Source of the DNA: Sediminibacterium magnilacihabitans
Lineage (GTDB): Bacteria > Bacteroidota > Bacteroidia > Chitinophagales > Chitinophagaceae
DNA: 64,000 nt
Assembly: GCA_002973575.1 (NCBI GenBank)
Contig: PVEQ01000001.1
Coordinates: 496,001-560,000, forward strand
Direction: 5' to 3'
The position numbers and the translations under genes are program-made. Position 1 is the first letter of the stretch. Each line of letters opens with the position of its first letter. Under the pieces are notes generated by a model. That model saw nothing but the letters and a program-made list of their open reading frames with translations, ran no database searches and was not told the DNA's origin. Shown here piece by piece: positions 9,973 to 19,533 of the stretch.

Positions 9973-10515
9973 TCAGGGCTGCTTTGTTTCGCCTTTTTTA
10001 ACACTTTCGTGGTATTGCTGGCTATGGCCTTTTGGGATGCTGAGAGAAGACCACCCCTCGTTACGCATCATTTTGCCCAGGTAAACGATCTGCCCTACAT
10101 GGTAGGAATAATGTGCCAGCTGCCGGAGGATGGTGTCATATACATCGATGCTTTCGGTGCGGATGGTTATTTTCTTGAGCAGGTCTTCAGGTTGAAGACT
10201 CTCCAATGTTTGCAGCAGGCAATTCCAGCCATCGTTCCATAAAGCATCAATTGCTGACCTGGTATGCTGTTTTGTTTCGAACTCGGCATCCCGCCTGCGC
10301 CAGCTTTTTTCCCCGTCTTCCGTAAGAAAATTCGTCCACCTGCTGAGCATATTTCCATGCAGGTGCTGGATGATCATGGCAATGCTGTTACTTTCTGTTG
10401 TAGGAAGATAATGCAGTTCCGTCTCCGATAATTGGGCCAGCGTTTTTTCACCCAGGTCTTTATAGTTCCGGAAACGCTTGATACTGTCTTTTAAAAATCC
10501 TTCTGCTAAATTCAT
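9973..10515 (-). CDS. DinB-superfamily protein (DUF1572-like)
   Basis: A 180-residue soluble protein of predicted four-helix DinB/YfiT-like fold. Visible features are the N-terminal helix with a conserved S-N-S-I-A-M-I-I-Q-H-L-H-G-N segment (first metal-ligand His region, about residues 43-55), R-W-T-N-F-L-T-E-D-G-E-K following it, and Q-L-A-H-Y-S-Y-H-V-G-Q (about 131-141) carrying the distal histidines. Family members bind a divalent metal, and some act as thiol-dependent transferases; the substrate here is unknown. It lies 32 bp upstream of the TamB-like gene frame in the same orientation and is preceded by repeat copy 2. Confidence 0.8.
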   Translation of the reverse strand: MNLAEGFLKDSIKRFRNYKDLGEKTLAQLSETELHYLPTTESNSIAMIIQHLHGNMLSRWTNFLTEDGEKSWRRRDAEFETKQHTRSAIDALWNDGWNCLLQTLESLQPEDLLKKITIRTESIDVYDTILRQLAHYSYHVGQIVYLGKMMRNEGWSSLSIPKGHSQQYHESVKKGETKQP

Positions 10516-10533
10516 GCAACGATGTTTTTTTTA

Positions 10534-10611
10534 CGTCATCCTGAGTGAGCGAAGCGAATCGAAGGACCTGCTTAATACTCGGCAGGTCCCTCGGCTACGC
10601 TCGGGATGACG
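10534..10611. repeat. Dispersed palindromic repeat, copy 2
   Basis: This 78-bp copy is in the opposite orientation to copy 1. The outer arms are CGTCATCCTGAG and CTCGGGATGACG, and the inner perfect 8-bp inverted repeat is GGACCTGC / GCAGGTCC around a 10-nt loop. The inner stem differs in sequence from copy 1 (GGATCTGTC) yet stays self-complementary. That is compensatory change, which suggests that the folded form matters or that the element spreads as a hairpin. Confidence 0.9.
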
Positions 10612-10626
10612 GGCAAGGTAATAGAT

Positions 10627-12348
10627 TTAATAACCCGCTACAGAATCATCTCCGCGGACATCTGCCACTGCCTCTCTTTTTCCTCCATTCATGATCCTGA
10701 TCGCTTCGGTGCGGCCGATGCTTGGGCGCTCCTGGATATGGTACCCCATGGCTTCGAGTTCCTGTCTGGTGGTGGCAATAAACTCTTTCTCTACATATAC
10801 TTCATCGGGTAACCACTGGTGGTGGAATTTGGGTTTGTTGATGGCATCGGAAAGGGTCATATTGAAATCCATCAGGTTCACCAGGGCCTGGTATACAGAA
10901 GTAGGAATAGTGGTTCCGCCCGGGGTTCCGATGGTGAGGTAAGGCTTATTGTCTTTCATCATCAGCGTAGGAGTCATGGAGCTCAGCATGCGTTTGCCGG
11001 GCGCAATGGCATTGGCTTCGCCGCCCACGGCGCCGTACATATTGGGCACACCGGGCTTGACGCTGAAATCATCCATTTCATTGTTGAGGAGAAATCCTGC
11101 GCCACCTACTACTGTTTTGCATCCGTAACCTCCGTTGAGGGTAGTGGTAACCGATACCAGGTTACCATCGGCATCAATCACACTGAGGTGCGTGGTCTCT
11201 TCGCTTTCTTTGATGATGCCGGGTTTTACATGAACACTCTGGCCGGCTTTTTCGGGCTGGTAATCGGCCATTCGTTGTGTGAGGTAAGCATCGCTTGTTA
11301 AAGTACTCACCGGTACTTTCCAAAAATCGGGATCGCCCATGTGTTCGGCCCTGTCGGCATAAGCCCTGCGTTCCGCTTCTATCATCAACTGCACCGATTT
11401 GGCCGATTGAAAGCCCATGTTCTTCACGGAATATTTTTCAATCATCTTCAGCATCTGCGCCAGCAAAATACCTCCGCTGCTGGGTGGCGCAAAACTGATG
11501 ATATGGTGCCCACGGTATTCAAACTTCAGTGGCTCTCTCAATTTGGCAGTATAGTTTTTCAGGTCTTCGAGTTGAATGATACCATTGCCCCGTTGCATTT
11601 CTTCTACGATCAGTTGCGCGGTCTCTCCTTCATAAAAACCTTTGGCGCCGTTTTTTTGTATGCGCCTGAGTGTAGCCGCCAGCTCTTTCTGCACCAGCGT
11701 GTCCCCGGCCTTCCATTTCACAGGCTTTACAAAAACTGTAGGCTTTGTATTGTATTTGATAAAAGATTCGCGCGAATTATTCAGGTTATTGGCTTCTCTT
11801 TCCGTGATCACAAAGCCTTTCTCTGCCAGGTCGATCGCCGGTTGGATCAGTTGTCTGAATGGCAGGCGTGCATAAGTGAGCGACGCAAATAAACCAGCGA
11901 TGGTACCCGGGATGCCCGAAGCAAGGTGTCCGTTTTGTGAAAGTGATACCTGTGCATTTCCATTTTTATCGAGGTACATATCCCTGCTGGCTTTGGAAGG
12001 GGCCGCTTCGCGATAGTCGAGTCCAATGAGTTCTCCATTAGTTCTTCTCGCCAGTAAAAAACCACCACCGCCAATATTACCTGCACCCGGATATACTACG
12101 GCCAGCGCCAGTTGCGTGGCAATGGCCGCATCAAATGCATTGCCGCCCCGTTTCAGCATCGCGGTGCCTACCTGGCTGGCCAAAGGATGGGCGCTGGATA
12201 CCGCTCCGTGGCTATAAACAGCATTTTTTACGATGCTGTACTTGTAAGGGTTTACCGCTTTATAAGGACCTACGATAGAAGGGACGGGTTGGGCGGATAG
12301 TCCGCACAACAGTATTGCGGCGATAAAGGTTAGATTGGTTTTTTTCAC
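10627..12348 (-). CDS. ggt: Gamma-glutamyltransferase / glutathione hydrolase precursor
   Basis: GGT cleaves gamma-glutamyl amides such as glutathione and transfers or hydrolyses the glutamyl group outside the cytoplasm. The 573-residue precursor has an N-terminal signal peptide (about 1-19). It shows the family segments H-P-L-A-S (54-58), G-G-N-A-F-D-A-A-I-A (68-77), and E384-T385-T-H-L-S-V-I-D, where Thr385 should become the N-terminal nucleophile of the small subunit after self-cleavage. Later motifs are L-N-N-E-M-D-D-F and S-S-M-T-P-T, which bind the glutamate moiety. Translation starts with GTG at 12348. It is divergent from the peptidase-deacetylase-symporter run, which suggests a shared extracellular task (inference). 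Confidence 0.95.
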   Translation of the reverse strand: MKKTNLTFIAAILLCGLSAQPVPSIVGPYKAVNPYKYSIVKNAVYSHGAVSSAHPLASQVGTAMLKRGGNAFDAAIATQLALAVVYPGAGNIGGGGFLLARRTNGELIGLDYREAAPSKASRDMYLDKNGNAQVSLSQNGHLASGIPGTIAGLFASLTYARLPFRQLIQPAIDLAEKGFVITEREANNLNNSRESFIKYNTKPTVFVKPVKWKAGDTLVQKELAATLRRIQKNGAKGFYEGETAQLIVEEMQRGNGIIQLEDLKNYTAKLREPLKFEYRGHHIISFAPPSSGGILLAQMLKMIEKYSVKNMGFQSAKSVQLMIEAERRAYADRAEHMGDPDFWKVPVSTLTSDAYLTQRMADYQPEKAGQSVHVKPGIIKESEETTHLSVIDADGNLVSVTTTLNGGYGCKTVVGGAGFLLNNEMDDFSVKPGVPNMYGAVGGEANAIAPGKRMLSSMTPTLMMKDNKPYLTIGTPGGTTIPTSVYQALVNLMDFNMTLSDAINKPKFHHQWLPDEVYVEKEFIATTRQELEAMGYHIQERPSIGRTEAIRIMNGGKREAVADVRGDDSVAGY

Positions 12349-12401
12349 GATAGGAAATTAAGAACTATTTGACAATCCGGCAACAGGCATTGGATGAATG
12401 G

Positions 12402-12434
12402 TTTGATCTGATACTGAATTCTTTGTTACATTTA
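12402..12434 (+). promoter_or_regulatory. Candidate promoter of the M14 peptidase operon
   Basis: TTTG (12402-12405), a 21-bp spacer and TACATTTA (12427-12434) match the Bacteroidota -33/-7 pattern TTTG-N19-22-TAnnTTTG with one mismatch. It lies 20 bp before the ATG at 12455. Confidence 0.5.
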
Positions 12435-12454
12435 TCCATAATTACGCTTCGCTT

Positions 12455-14953
12455 ATGATAAAATACATCGCTGCATGTTTATTGACAATTCTTTCGTTTA
12501 CGCTTCGGGCGCAAAGTTTGCAAAGTCCCGAACAATTCCTGGGTTATAAGATAGGAACGCATTATACCCCGCATTATAAGATCGTCAATTATTTTAAAGC
12601 GGTTGCACAGGCCAGTCCGGCTGCTGTGAAAATACAAACGTACGGACAAACCAATGAAGGCCGCGAGCTGATGCTGGCATTTATTGGAACGCCTGAAAAC
12701 ATACAGCAACTGGATGCCATACGCATCAACAACCTGCGAATGGCAGGCATTGACAAATCAGGACCGGCCAATACCGCCATGCCGGCGATCGTATGGCTGA
12801 GTTACAATGTGCATGGCAACGAACCCTCGTCTTCTGAGGCGGCCATGCTCACCCTGCATGCGTTGGTTGATCCTTCGAACAAACAAACGAAAGAATGGCT
12901 GCGCAATACGTTGATAGTGATCGACCCTTGCATCAACCCCGATGGCCGCGACCGCTATGTGAACTGGTTCAACTCGGTAGTGGGGGCACATTTTAATGCA
13001 GACCCGCAATCGCGCGAACATGCAGAGCCCTGGCCCGGGGGAAGGAGTAATCATTATAATTTCGATCTCAACCGCGACTGGGTCTGGCAAACACAGGTAG
13101 AGACACAGCAGCGCGTAAAACAATACAATGCATGGTTGCCACAGGTACATGTTGATTTTCATGAACAGGGATACAACCAGCCTTATTATTTCGCGCCTGC
13201 GGCGGAACCTTTTCATGATGTGATTACACAGTGGCAGCGCGACTTCCAGGTGATGATCGGTAAAAACAATGCCGGTTATTTTGATCAGAACGGATGGTTG
13301 TTCTTTACCAAAGAGCGATTCGATCTGTTGTATCCTTCTTATGGGGATACGTATCCTATTTACAATGGAGCCATCGGCATGACCTTTGAACAGGGCGGGC
13401 ACAGCAGGGGCGGACTGGCTGTTGTGAATGCCAGTGGTGATACGCTTACGCTGGTAGACCGTGCCATGCATCATTATACAACAGGACTGTCTACAATAGA
13501 AACCGCCTCGCGTAACAAAGACAGGTTATTGCAGGAATATCAGAAATTTTATACAGATAGCCGCAATGGCAAGGTTGGTGAATACAAGACCTATGTACTC
13601 ACTTCAAAGGATGAACATAAGCTACAGGCTGTTGCTGCATTGTTGAAGAAAAATGGAATTGAATCGGGAGAGCTTGGCAATACTTCTTTCAGGGGATTCT
13701 ATTACCTGAATGGTAAAGAAGAAGCATTCCAGAACCAGGGGCATCACCTGGCTGTTAGTGCTTTTCAACCGCATGCAGTGATGGCGAAGGTTTTATTGGA
13801 GCCCAGGACAACGGTGGTAGACTCTAATACTTACGATATTACTGCATGGAGTGTTCCTTATGCTTATGGTGTAGATGCGTATGCCGTGAAAGAAAAGCTG
13901 GAAGTGAAGTCTTTGGAAAGGGTGGTAGCTTCTCCGGTTACTGCCATGAGCGCGGCTTATGGCGCCCTGATACCGTATACTTCGTTTAACGCTGCCCAGG
14001 TGCTGGCACATCTTTTACAAAATGATATCAAAGTGCGGTTCTCTGAGAAAGCTTTTGATTATAAAGGGAAACATTATGAACCCGGCACGCTGATTGTGCT
14101 GAAAACAAGCAATCCCGCTAATTGGAACGAAGTAGTTGACGAAGCATGTAAGCGATACAATGTGAGCCCCGATGAGGTAGCCACCGGTTTTATGGATAAA
14201 GGTGCCGATTTTGGTTCGCCTGAAATAAAGATCATCAACGCTGCACCCAAAGTGGCATTGTTAACAGGTGAGCAGGTTTCATCTCTGGGGGCAGGCGAAG
14301 TATGGCATTTCTTTGAGCGGATGTTGAATTATCCGCTTACATTATTGAATGCAAATGAATTCAACAGGCTCAGCCTGCGCAATTACAATGTGCTGATCAT
14401 TCCGGATGGCTTTTACAGAAGCCTGAACGATAAAAGCGCCATGGATAAACTGAAAGAATTTGTAAAGAACGGGGGTAAAGTCATTGCCATGGAAAATGCC
14501 GTGTCTATGTTGGCAGGAGCGGACTGGGGCATTAAACTGAAGGAAGACAAGTCGGTCGATGATTCTTCGCACATTAAAAAATATGGAGACCGTTTGCGTG
14601 AATCATTGAGCAACAGCATACCCGGCGCTATTTATAAACTGGAGCTGGACAACAGCCATCCATTGGGCTTTGGATATCCCGATTATTATTTTACAATCAG
14701 GCAGGACAACAACCTGTTTGAGTTTATGAAAGATGGCTGGAATGTAGGCGTTCTTAAGAAAGATGCTTATGTAACAGGTTTTGCAGGCGTTAAGGTGAAA
14801 AATAAAATGAAAGATGGTCTGGTATTTGGCGTACAGGATATGGGTAATGGAACCGTGGTATACCTGGCCGATGATCCTTTGTTCAGGAATTTCTGGGAAG
14901 CGGGAAAATTACTATTCTCTAATGCAGTGTTCCTGGTAGGACAAATAAATTAA
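12455..14953 (+). CDS. Secreted M14-family zinc metallocarboxypeptidase-like protein
   Basis: An 832-residue exported protein with a signal peptide (about 1-19, ending L-R-A-Q). The M14 zinc site is complete: His120 and Glu123 in N-V-H-G-N-E, His236 in V-D-F-H-E-Q, and catalytic Glu312 in M-T-F-E-Q-G-G. The catalytic domain covers about residues 25-340. The remaining about 490 residues contain a class I glutamine-amidotransferase-like segment (about 600-720; V-L-I-I-P-D-G-F-Y, G-G-K-V-I-A-M-E-N), a combination seen in large Bacteroidota M14 proteins. It probably trims peptides or amides in the periplasm or outside the cell; the substrate is unknown. Only 7 bp separate it from the PIG-L gene. 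Confidence 0.86.
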   Translation: MIKYIAACLLTILSFTLRAQSLQSPEQFLGYKIGTHYTPHYKIVNYFKAVAQASPAAVKIQTYGQTNEGRELMLAFIGTPENIQQLDAIRINNLRMAGIDKSGPANTAMPAIVWLSYNVHGNEPSSSEAAMLTLHALVDPSNKQTKEWLRNTLIVIDPCINPDGRDRYVNWFNSVVGAHFNADPQSREHAEPWPGGRSNHYNFDLNRDWVWQTQVETQQRVKQYNAWLPQVHVDFHEQGYNQPYYFAPAAEPFHDVITQWQRDFQVMIGKNNAGYFDQNGWLFFTKERFDLLYPSYGDTYPIYNGAIGMTFEQGGHSRGGLAVVNASGDTLTLVDRAMHHYTTGLSTIETASRNKDRLLQEYQKFYTDSRNGKVGEYKTYVLTSKDEHKLQAVAALLKKNGIESGELGNTSFRGFYYLNGKEEAFQNQGHHLAVSAFQPHAVMAKVLLEPRTTVVDSNTYDITAWSVPYAYGVDAYAVKEKLEVKSLERVVASPVTAMSAAYGALIPYTSFNAAQVLAHLLQNDIKVRFSEKAFDYKGKHYEPGTLIVLKTSNPANWNEVVDEACKRYNVSPDEVATGFMDKGADFGSPEIKIINAAPKVALLTGEQVSSLGAGEVWHFFERMLNYPLTLLNANEFNRLSLRNYNVLIIPDGFYRSLNDKSAMDKLKEFVKNGGKVIAMENAVSMLAGADWGIKLKEDKSVDDSSHIKKYGDRLRESLSNSIPGAIYKLELDNSHPLGFGYPDYYFTIRQDNNLFEFMKDGWNVGVLKKDAYVTGFAGVKVKNKMKDGLVFGVQDMGNGTVVYLADDPLFRNFWEAGKLLFSNAVFLVGQIN

Positions 14954-14960
14954 TTAATAC

Positions 14961-17507
14961 ATGATGAGTAGACGCTGGTTGATTTTGCTGGCAGGATGTT
15001 GTACTGCTATCATCGCGGGAGGGCAGACGCCTGCCATTTATAACAGTGCAGATATTTACCTGCAATTGAAAAAACTGAAAGTGCTGGGCACTGTATTGTA
15101 TGTAGCGGCACATCCCGATGATGAGAACAATTCCCTGTTGCCCTACCTGGCCAAAGAAAAATTATACCGTACGGCTTACCTGAGTCTGACACGTGGCGAA
15201 GGCGGGCAAAACCTGATTGGCAGTGAGCAAGGAGTGGAGTTGGGATTGATCCGCACACAGGAGTTGCTGGCAGCCAGGCGCGTAGATGGTGCGGAGCAAT
15301 ATTTTTCCAGGGCTTATGAGTTTGGGTTCAGTAAACACGCCGAAGAGGCCCTGCATTTATGGGATAGTGATAAAGTGTTGGGAGATATTGTATGGACGAT
15401 CCGTAAACTGCAACCCGATGTGATCATCACACGTTTTCCAGGCGATGCAAGGGCCGGTCACGGTCATCATGCTGCGTCGTCCATACTGGCCAACCAGGCA
15501 TTCAAAGCAGCGGCAGACAGTACACGTTTTCCTGAACAGTTCAAACTGGATCCTGCACTCAAACCCTGGCAGGCCAAACGCATACTTTGGAATACCTACA
15601 ATTTCGGCAATATCAATACAACTGCCGGCGACCAATTGCAAATGGAAGTGGGTGCTTATGATCCTTTGTTGGGTGTGAGCGCCGGCGACCTGGGTGGCGA
15701 AGCACGCAGTATGCATAAAAGCCAGGGAGAAGGCCGTCCATGGCGTAAAGGAAAGCTGTATGAGTATTTCGCTACAACCGGCGGAGAAGCGCCGCAACAT
15801 GAATTGATGGATGGCGTGGCGACCGACTGGACGAGGGTTAGCGGTGGCGATAAGATACAGGCGCAAATTGATGCTATCATCGCACACTATCAGTTTACTT
15901 CACCGGAAGCATCTGTGCCTGCCCTGGTAGCATTGTACAAGCAAATGCTGAAGATACTGCGACCAAACAGCGATGCCATCGTTAGACAGAAGATAGATGA
16001 AGTAAAAGAATTGATCCTGCACTGTGCCGGACTTTATATGGAAGCCACCACACAACAGGAAACAGTATTGTCGAGCGATACGGTTGTGGTGAATTGCTTC
16101 GTGAATAAGAGAAATAATGCCAATGCCTTGATCTATGGCATTTGGGTGAACAATAATGTACAGGATACGGTGTTGCAACAATCCCTGGAAACCAATCAGA
16201 ATTATAATTACCCGATCAAAATAACACCGGGTAATATGGTTGCATTGTCCTCCCAACCTTACTGGCTGTTAAAACAGCGACAGAAAGAAGGCATGTTTGA
16301 AGTGCCCGATGAACGCCTGATTGGTAAAGCCTGGAACGACGCTGCATTCAACGCCGTATTCAAACTGGAAATAGAAGGCGTTTCTTTCTTTGTAACTGTC
16401 CCCGTACAATACAAATACACCGATCCAACAAAAGGAGAGCTGTACCAGCCATTCATTATGGCGCCACACATGGAACTGTATTTGAGTCCCGATGTGGCTT
16501 TGCTGAACGTAAAAGATCAACATGGTAAACAACTGGCCGATTCCATGGTACATGTAGTGTATAGACCCAATTTTTCGGCCCATGCAGTACCTGCTACTTT
16601 ATATGTGATGCAGAACAAAGTGCACACCATTTTTCAGGACCAGCCATCTGATCTTGAAAAGGGGAAACGATATGTAGTGGATGTTCCGATAAAGCAGGTG
16701 TACGATTCCGCTAAAGGACGATATATAGAAGGTGCCATAGAGATACAGCTGGGGAATAAAAAAATGACCTTCCCTGATTTCTTCAAATCAATCGAATACC
16801 CGCATATTCCCAATATGCATTACTTCTTCAGGGACCATGTGAAATTTGTTAACGAGGAAGTGAAAGTAGTAGGTAAAAAAATTGCTTATATACCCGGTTC
16901 GGGAGATGCCATACCGGATGCATTAATACAAATGGGTTTTGAAGTGAAACAATTAAGCGATGCAGATATTACCAGCGAGAACCTGAAACAATTCGATGCG
17001 ATCATTACCGGCGTGCGTGCTTATAACCTGCACGAATACCTGTCCAATAAATACGACGTGCTGATGCACTATGTTGAGCAGGGCGGCAACCTGATTGTAC
17101 AATACGTGCGTAATATGCAGGTAGGGAGTAACAAGGCCAAGGTTGGTCCTTATGCTTTTGCCATTAGTACTGGCTCCAGGGTAACAGAAGAAGAAGCGCC
17201 AGTTCATTTCTTATTACCCGAACATCCTGTTTTAAATTATCCGAATAAGATCACGGATGCAGATTTTGCAGGCTGGGTGCAGGAACGAAGTACCTACCAG
17301 GCCGATCAACCCGATGCCCATTATGAAGCGCCATTGGGTATGCATGATCAGAACGAAAAGGAATCGAATGGCAGCCTGATCACCGCTAAATATGGGAAAG
17401 GTAATTTTGCTTATGTAAGCCTTGTGCTGTTCAGGCAACTGCCTGCAGGTGTACCCGGCGCTTACAGGCTGCTCGCAAATTTAATAGCTTTGCCCAAAAA
17501 CAAATAG
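14961..17507 (+). CDS. Secreted PIG-L (LmbE-like) family deacetylase
   Basis: An 848-residue protein with a signal peptide (about 1-21) and an N-terminal PIG-L/LmbE domain. The zinc motif is A-H51-P-D53-D54-E, and the third ligand lies in H-G-H-H (167-170). Family members deacetylate N-acetylglucosaminyl groups, as in GPI-anchor, mycothiol and bacillithiol synthesis, but those are small cytosolic enzymes. This one is exported and has about 550 extra residues of beta-sandwich and a ThuA/GATase-like end (about 630-800; F-D-A-I-I-T-G-V-R-A-Y-N), so extracellular glycan or amide substrates are more likely (inference). It is followed after 2 bp by the first of two tiny membrane proteins. Confidence 0.86.
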   Translation: MMSRRWLILLAGCCTAIIAGGQTPAIYNSADIYLQLKKLKVLGTVLYVAAHPDDENNSLLPYLAKEKLYRTAYLSLTRGEGGQNLIGSEQGVELGLIRTQELLAARRVDGAEQYFSRAYEFGFSKHAEEALHLWDSDKVLGDIVWTIRKLQPDVIITRFPGDARAGHGHHAASSILANQAFKAAADSTRFPEQFKLDPALKPWQAKRILWNTYNFGNINTTAGDQLQMEVGAYDPLLGVSAGDLGGEARSMHKSQGEGRPWRKGKLYEYFATTGGEAPQHELMDGVATDWTRVSGGDKIQAQIDAIIAHYQFTSPEASVPALVALYKQMLKILRPNSDAIVRQKIDEVKELILHCAGLYMEATTQQETVLSSDTVVVNCFVNKRNNANALIYGIWVNNNVQDTVLQQSLETNQNYNYPIKITPGNMVALSSQPYWLLKQRQKEGMFEVPDERLIGKAWNDAAFNAVFKLEIEGVSFFVTVPVQYKYTDPTKGELYQPFIMAPHMELYLSPDVALLNVKDQHGKQLADSMVHVVYRPNFSAHAVPATLYVMQNKVHTIFQDQPSDLEKGKRYVVDVPIKQVYDSAKGRYIEGAIEIQLGNKKMTFPDFFKSIEYPHIPNMHYFFRDHVKFVNEEVKVVGKKIAYIPGSGDAIPDALIQMGFEVKQLSDADITSENLKQFDAIITGVRAYNLHEYLSNKYDVLMHYVEQGGNLIVQYVRNMQVGSNKAKVGPYAFAISTGSRVTEEEAPVHFLLPEHPVLNYPNKITDADFAGWVQERSTYQADQPDAHYEAPLGMHDQNEKESNGSLITAKYGKGNFAYVSLVLFRQLPAGVPGAYRLLANLIALPKNK

Positions 17508-17509
17508 AC

Positions 17510-17656
17510 ATGCATCCGCGGAGAAGAATAGGTGTTGTTACCATATTGTTGATCGGACTGGTATTGGGATATGCCATTAAAAATGTGAAGGTCGGGCTGA
17601 TCATCGGATTGGGACTCGGATTGCTGGCGGGCGGCTTGCTGAGCAGTAAAAGGTGA
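17510..17656 (+). CDS. 48-aa glycine-rich membrane miniprotein
   Basis: An ATG two bases after the PIG-L stop opens a 48-codon frame ending at TGA 17654-17656. The product has a basic N-terminus (M-H-P-R-R-R), a hydrophobic helix (about 7-23), a short N-V-K-V hinge, and a second Gly/Leu-rich helix with a G-L-G-L-G-L-L-A-G-G pattern (about 28-44), ending S-S-K-R. It resembles two-helix hairpin membrane miniproteins. I recognise no family. Its position between coupled genes, with 2-bp and 4-bp gaps, argues that it is translated. Confidence 0.7.
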   Translation: MHPRRRIGVVTILLIGLVLGYAIKNVKVGLIIGLGLGLLAGGLLSSKR

Positions 17657-17660
17657 ACCA

Positions 17661-17780
17661 TTGAAAGATCAAAATAAAATACCACTCTTTTCAACCTGGC
17701 GCCGCTGGTACATTCTTGTGCTGGTCGTGCTGGTATTACTGATTATTTTTTTCGGGTGGTTCACTAAATATTTTTCATGA
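17661..17780 (+). CDS. 39-aa single-helix membrane protein, putative symporter partner
   Basis: This frame has no ATG; a TTG at 17661 is the only sensible start, as the frame closes upstream at 17640. The 39-residue product has a charged N-terminus (K-D-Q-N-K), an amphipathic turn S-T-W-R-R-W-Y, one strongly hydrophobic helix (about 17-32) and an aromatic end (F-T-K-Y-F-S). Its TGA overlaps the ATG of the symporter in ATGA (17777-17780), which is strong evidence of translational coupling. I recall similar short proteins before SSS transporters in Bacteroidota. A role as an accessory or stabilising subunit is inferred. Confidence 0.72.
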   Translation: MKDQNKIPLFSTWRRWYILVLVVLVLLIIFFGWFTKYFS

Positions 17781-19486
17781 GCAGACTCGATTGGGTTGTA
17801 CTAACGGTTACCTTACTGGTGATTATTGTGTACGGCTTGTATAAGAGCCGTACCACTAAGAACCTGGAAGGATATTTTTTGAATAACCGTACCATGCCCT
17901 GGTACCTGGTGCTGCTGAGCATTATGGGTACACAGGCCAGTGCCATTACTTTCCTTTCTGCACCCGGACAGGCATTTACCGACGGCATGCGGTTCGTGCA
18001 ATATTATTTCGGATTACCCATTGCCATGGTGGTGTTGTGTGTAACGTTTGTTCCTTTATTCAACCGGCTCAAACTGTTCACGGCTTATGAGTTCCTTGAA
18101 AAGCGCTTTGATCTGAAAACACGATTGTTCACTTCTTTCCTGTTCCTGCTTTCACGCGGGTTATCAACGGGTATCAGCATTTATGCGCCTTCTATCATCC
18201 TTTCCTCTTTGATGGGTTGGGATATTTTCTGGACCAATATTGTAATGGGTGGCCTACTCATCGTTTATACTGTTACCGGCGGAGCCAAAGCGGTAGCCTA
18301 TACACAGCAACTGCAATTGCTCATTATATTTTCGGGCATGTTTGTGGCAGGTTACCTCATCGTGCACAACCTGCCCGAAGGGGTGGGGTTAAAAGAAGCG
18401 CTCATGGTAAGCGGTGCATCGGGAAAGCTGAATGTGATCACTACCGGTGTTACCGGCAATGGGTTTGACTTGAAAGACAAGTACAATATCATCAGCGGCG
18501 TGATAGGAGGGTTCTTCCTGGCGCTTTCTTATTTCGGCACCGATCAATCCCAGGTGGGGCGTTACCTCACCGCTAAGAATACGACCGAAAGCAGGCTGGG
18601 ATTGCTCATGAACGGTTTGGTGAAAGTGCCTATGCAGTTCCTGATCTTATTGCTGGGCGCCTTGTTGTTTACTTTTTACCAATTCCATCCTTCGCCCGTT
18701 TTTTTTAACCAGGCTGTGGAAGACCGTGCCCTGGAAACACCTTACCGCGATTCATTGATGCAGTTGAAAGACCAGTACGAGAGCAAGCAGGCAGTACAGC
18801 AGCAGTGGAGTGCGGCCTATGCTGCAGGCGGACAGGATTTTTACAAAGACAGCTTGCATACCGGTACCCAAAAAATGGAAAATATCCGGCAGCAATACCG
18901 CGATGTGGTGAAAAAAGCAGTACCGGGCGCAGACACCAACGATACCAATTATATCTTCCTGCGGTTTGTGGTAGACTTCCTGCCCAAAGGATTGGTAGGA
19001 CTGTTGATCGCCATTATTTTCCTGGCTGCCTGGGGCTCTATCGCTGCCGCGCTGAATGCACTGGCTTCCTGTACGATGGTTGATTTTCATTTGCGTTTGA
19101 AAGGAGAACAATACAATCGAGATAACCAGTTGCAAAGCGAAAAAGAATACCGCTTATCCCAATGGTATACGCTGCTATGGGGTGTGTTCTGTGTGATCAC
19201 TGCTGAATTTGTTACGGGCATGGGAAGCCTGATAGAAGCGGTAAATGTACTGGGCTCCTTGTTCTATGGTGTGATATTGGGCATATTCCTGGTGGCATTT
19301 TACATGAAAAAAATACAGGGGCAGGCTGTGTTCCTGGCAGCCATCGTAGGTGAACTGCTGGTGATCGTTTTCTTCCTGCTCGACCGTTACAATATCATCG
19401 GTCTTGGGTTCTTATGGCTGAACGTGCTGGGTACATTGGCTGTGGCGGCCCTGGCTTATCTGTTCAGTTTTTTGACCAAAAGATAA
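17777..19486 (+). CDS. Sodium:solute symporter (SSS family)
   Basis: A 569-residue inner-membrane protein of the SSS (solute:sodium symporter) family with about 13 hydrophobic helices. Conserved SSS features include the N-terminal G-Y-F-L-N-N-R-T-M-P-W segment (about 32-43), M-G-T-Q-A-S-A-I-T-F-L-S (helix 2, sodium-site region), and Y-F-G-T-D-Q-S-Q-V-G-R-Y-L-T near residue 255. A hydrophilic insert of about 100 residues (about 310-400) lies between later helices. The substrate could be a sugar, sialic acid, inositol or an amino-acid derivative and cannot be decided here. The gene overlaps the 39-aa protein by 4 bp and follows two secreted hydrolases, which suggests import of their product. 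Confidence 0.92.
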   Translation: MSRLDWVVLTVTLLVIIVYGLYKSRTTKNLEGYFLNNRTMPWYLVLLSIMGTQASAITFLSAPGQAFTDGMRFVQYYFGLPIAMVVLCVTFVPLFNRLKLFTAYEFLEKRFDLKTRLFTSFLFLLSRGLSTGISIYAPSIILSSLMGWDIFWTNIVMGGLLIVYTVTGGAKAVAYTQQLQLLIIFSGMFVAGYLIVHNLPEGVGLKEALMVSGASGKLNVITTGVTGNGFDLKDKYNIISGVIGGFFLALSYFGTDQSQVGRYLTAKNTTESRLGLLMNGLVKVPMQFLILLLGALLFTFYQFHPSPVFFNQAVEDRALETPYRDSLMQLKDQYESKQAVQQQWSAAYAAGGQDFYKDSLHTGTQKMENIRQQYRDVVKKAVPGADTNDTNYIFLRFVVDFLPKGLVGLLIAIIFLAAWGSIAAALNALASCTMVDFHLRLKGEQYNRDNQLQSEKEYRLSQWYTLLWGVFCVITAEFVTGMGSLIEAVNVLGSLFYGVILGIFLVAFYMKKIQGQAVFLAAIVGELLVIVFFLLDRYNIIGLGFLWLNVLGTLAVAALAYLFSFLTKR

Positions 19487-19533
19487 TACAGCCGATCATG
19501 CGAGGTTGGCATAACAATTGGTAACTTCATGGG

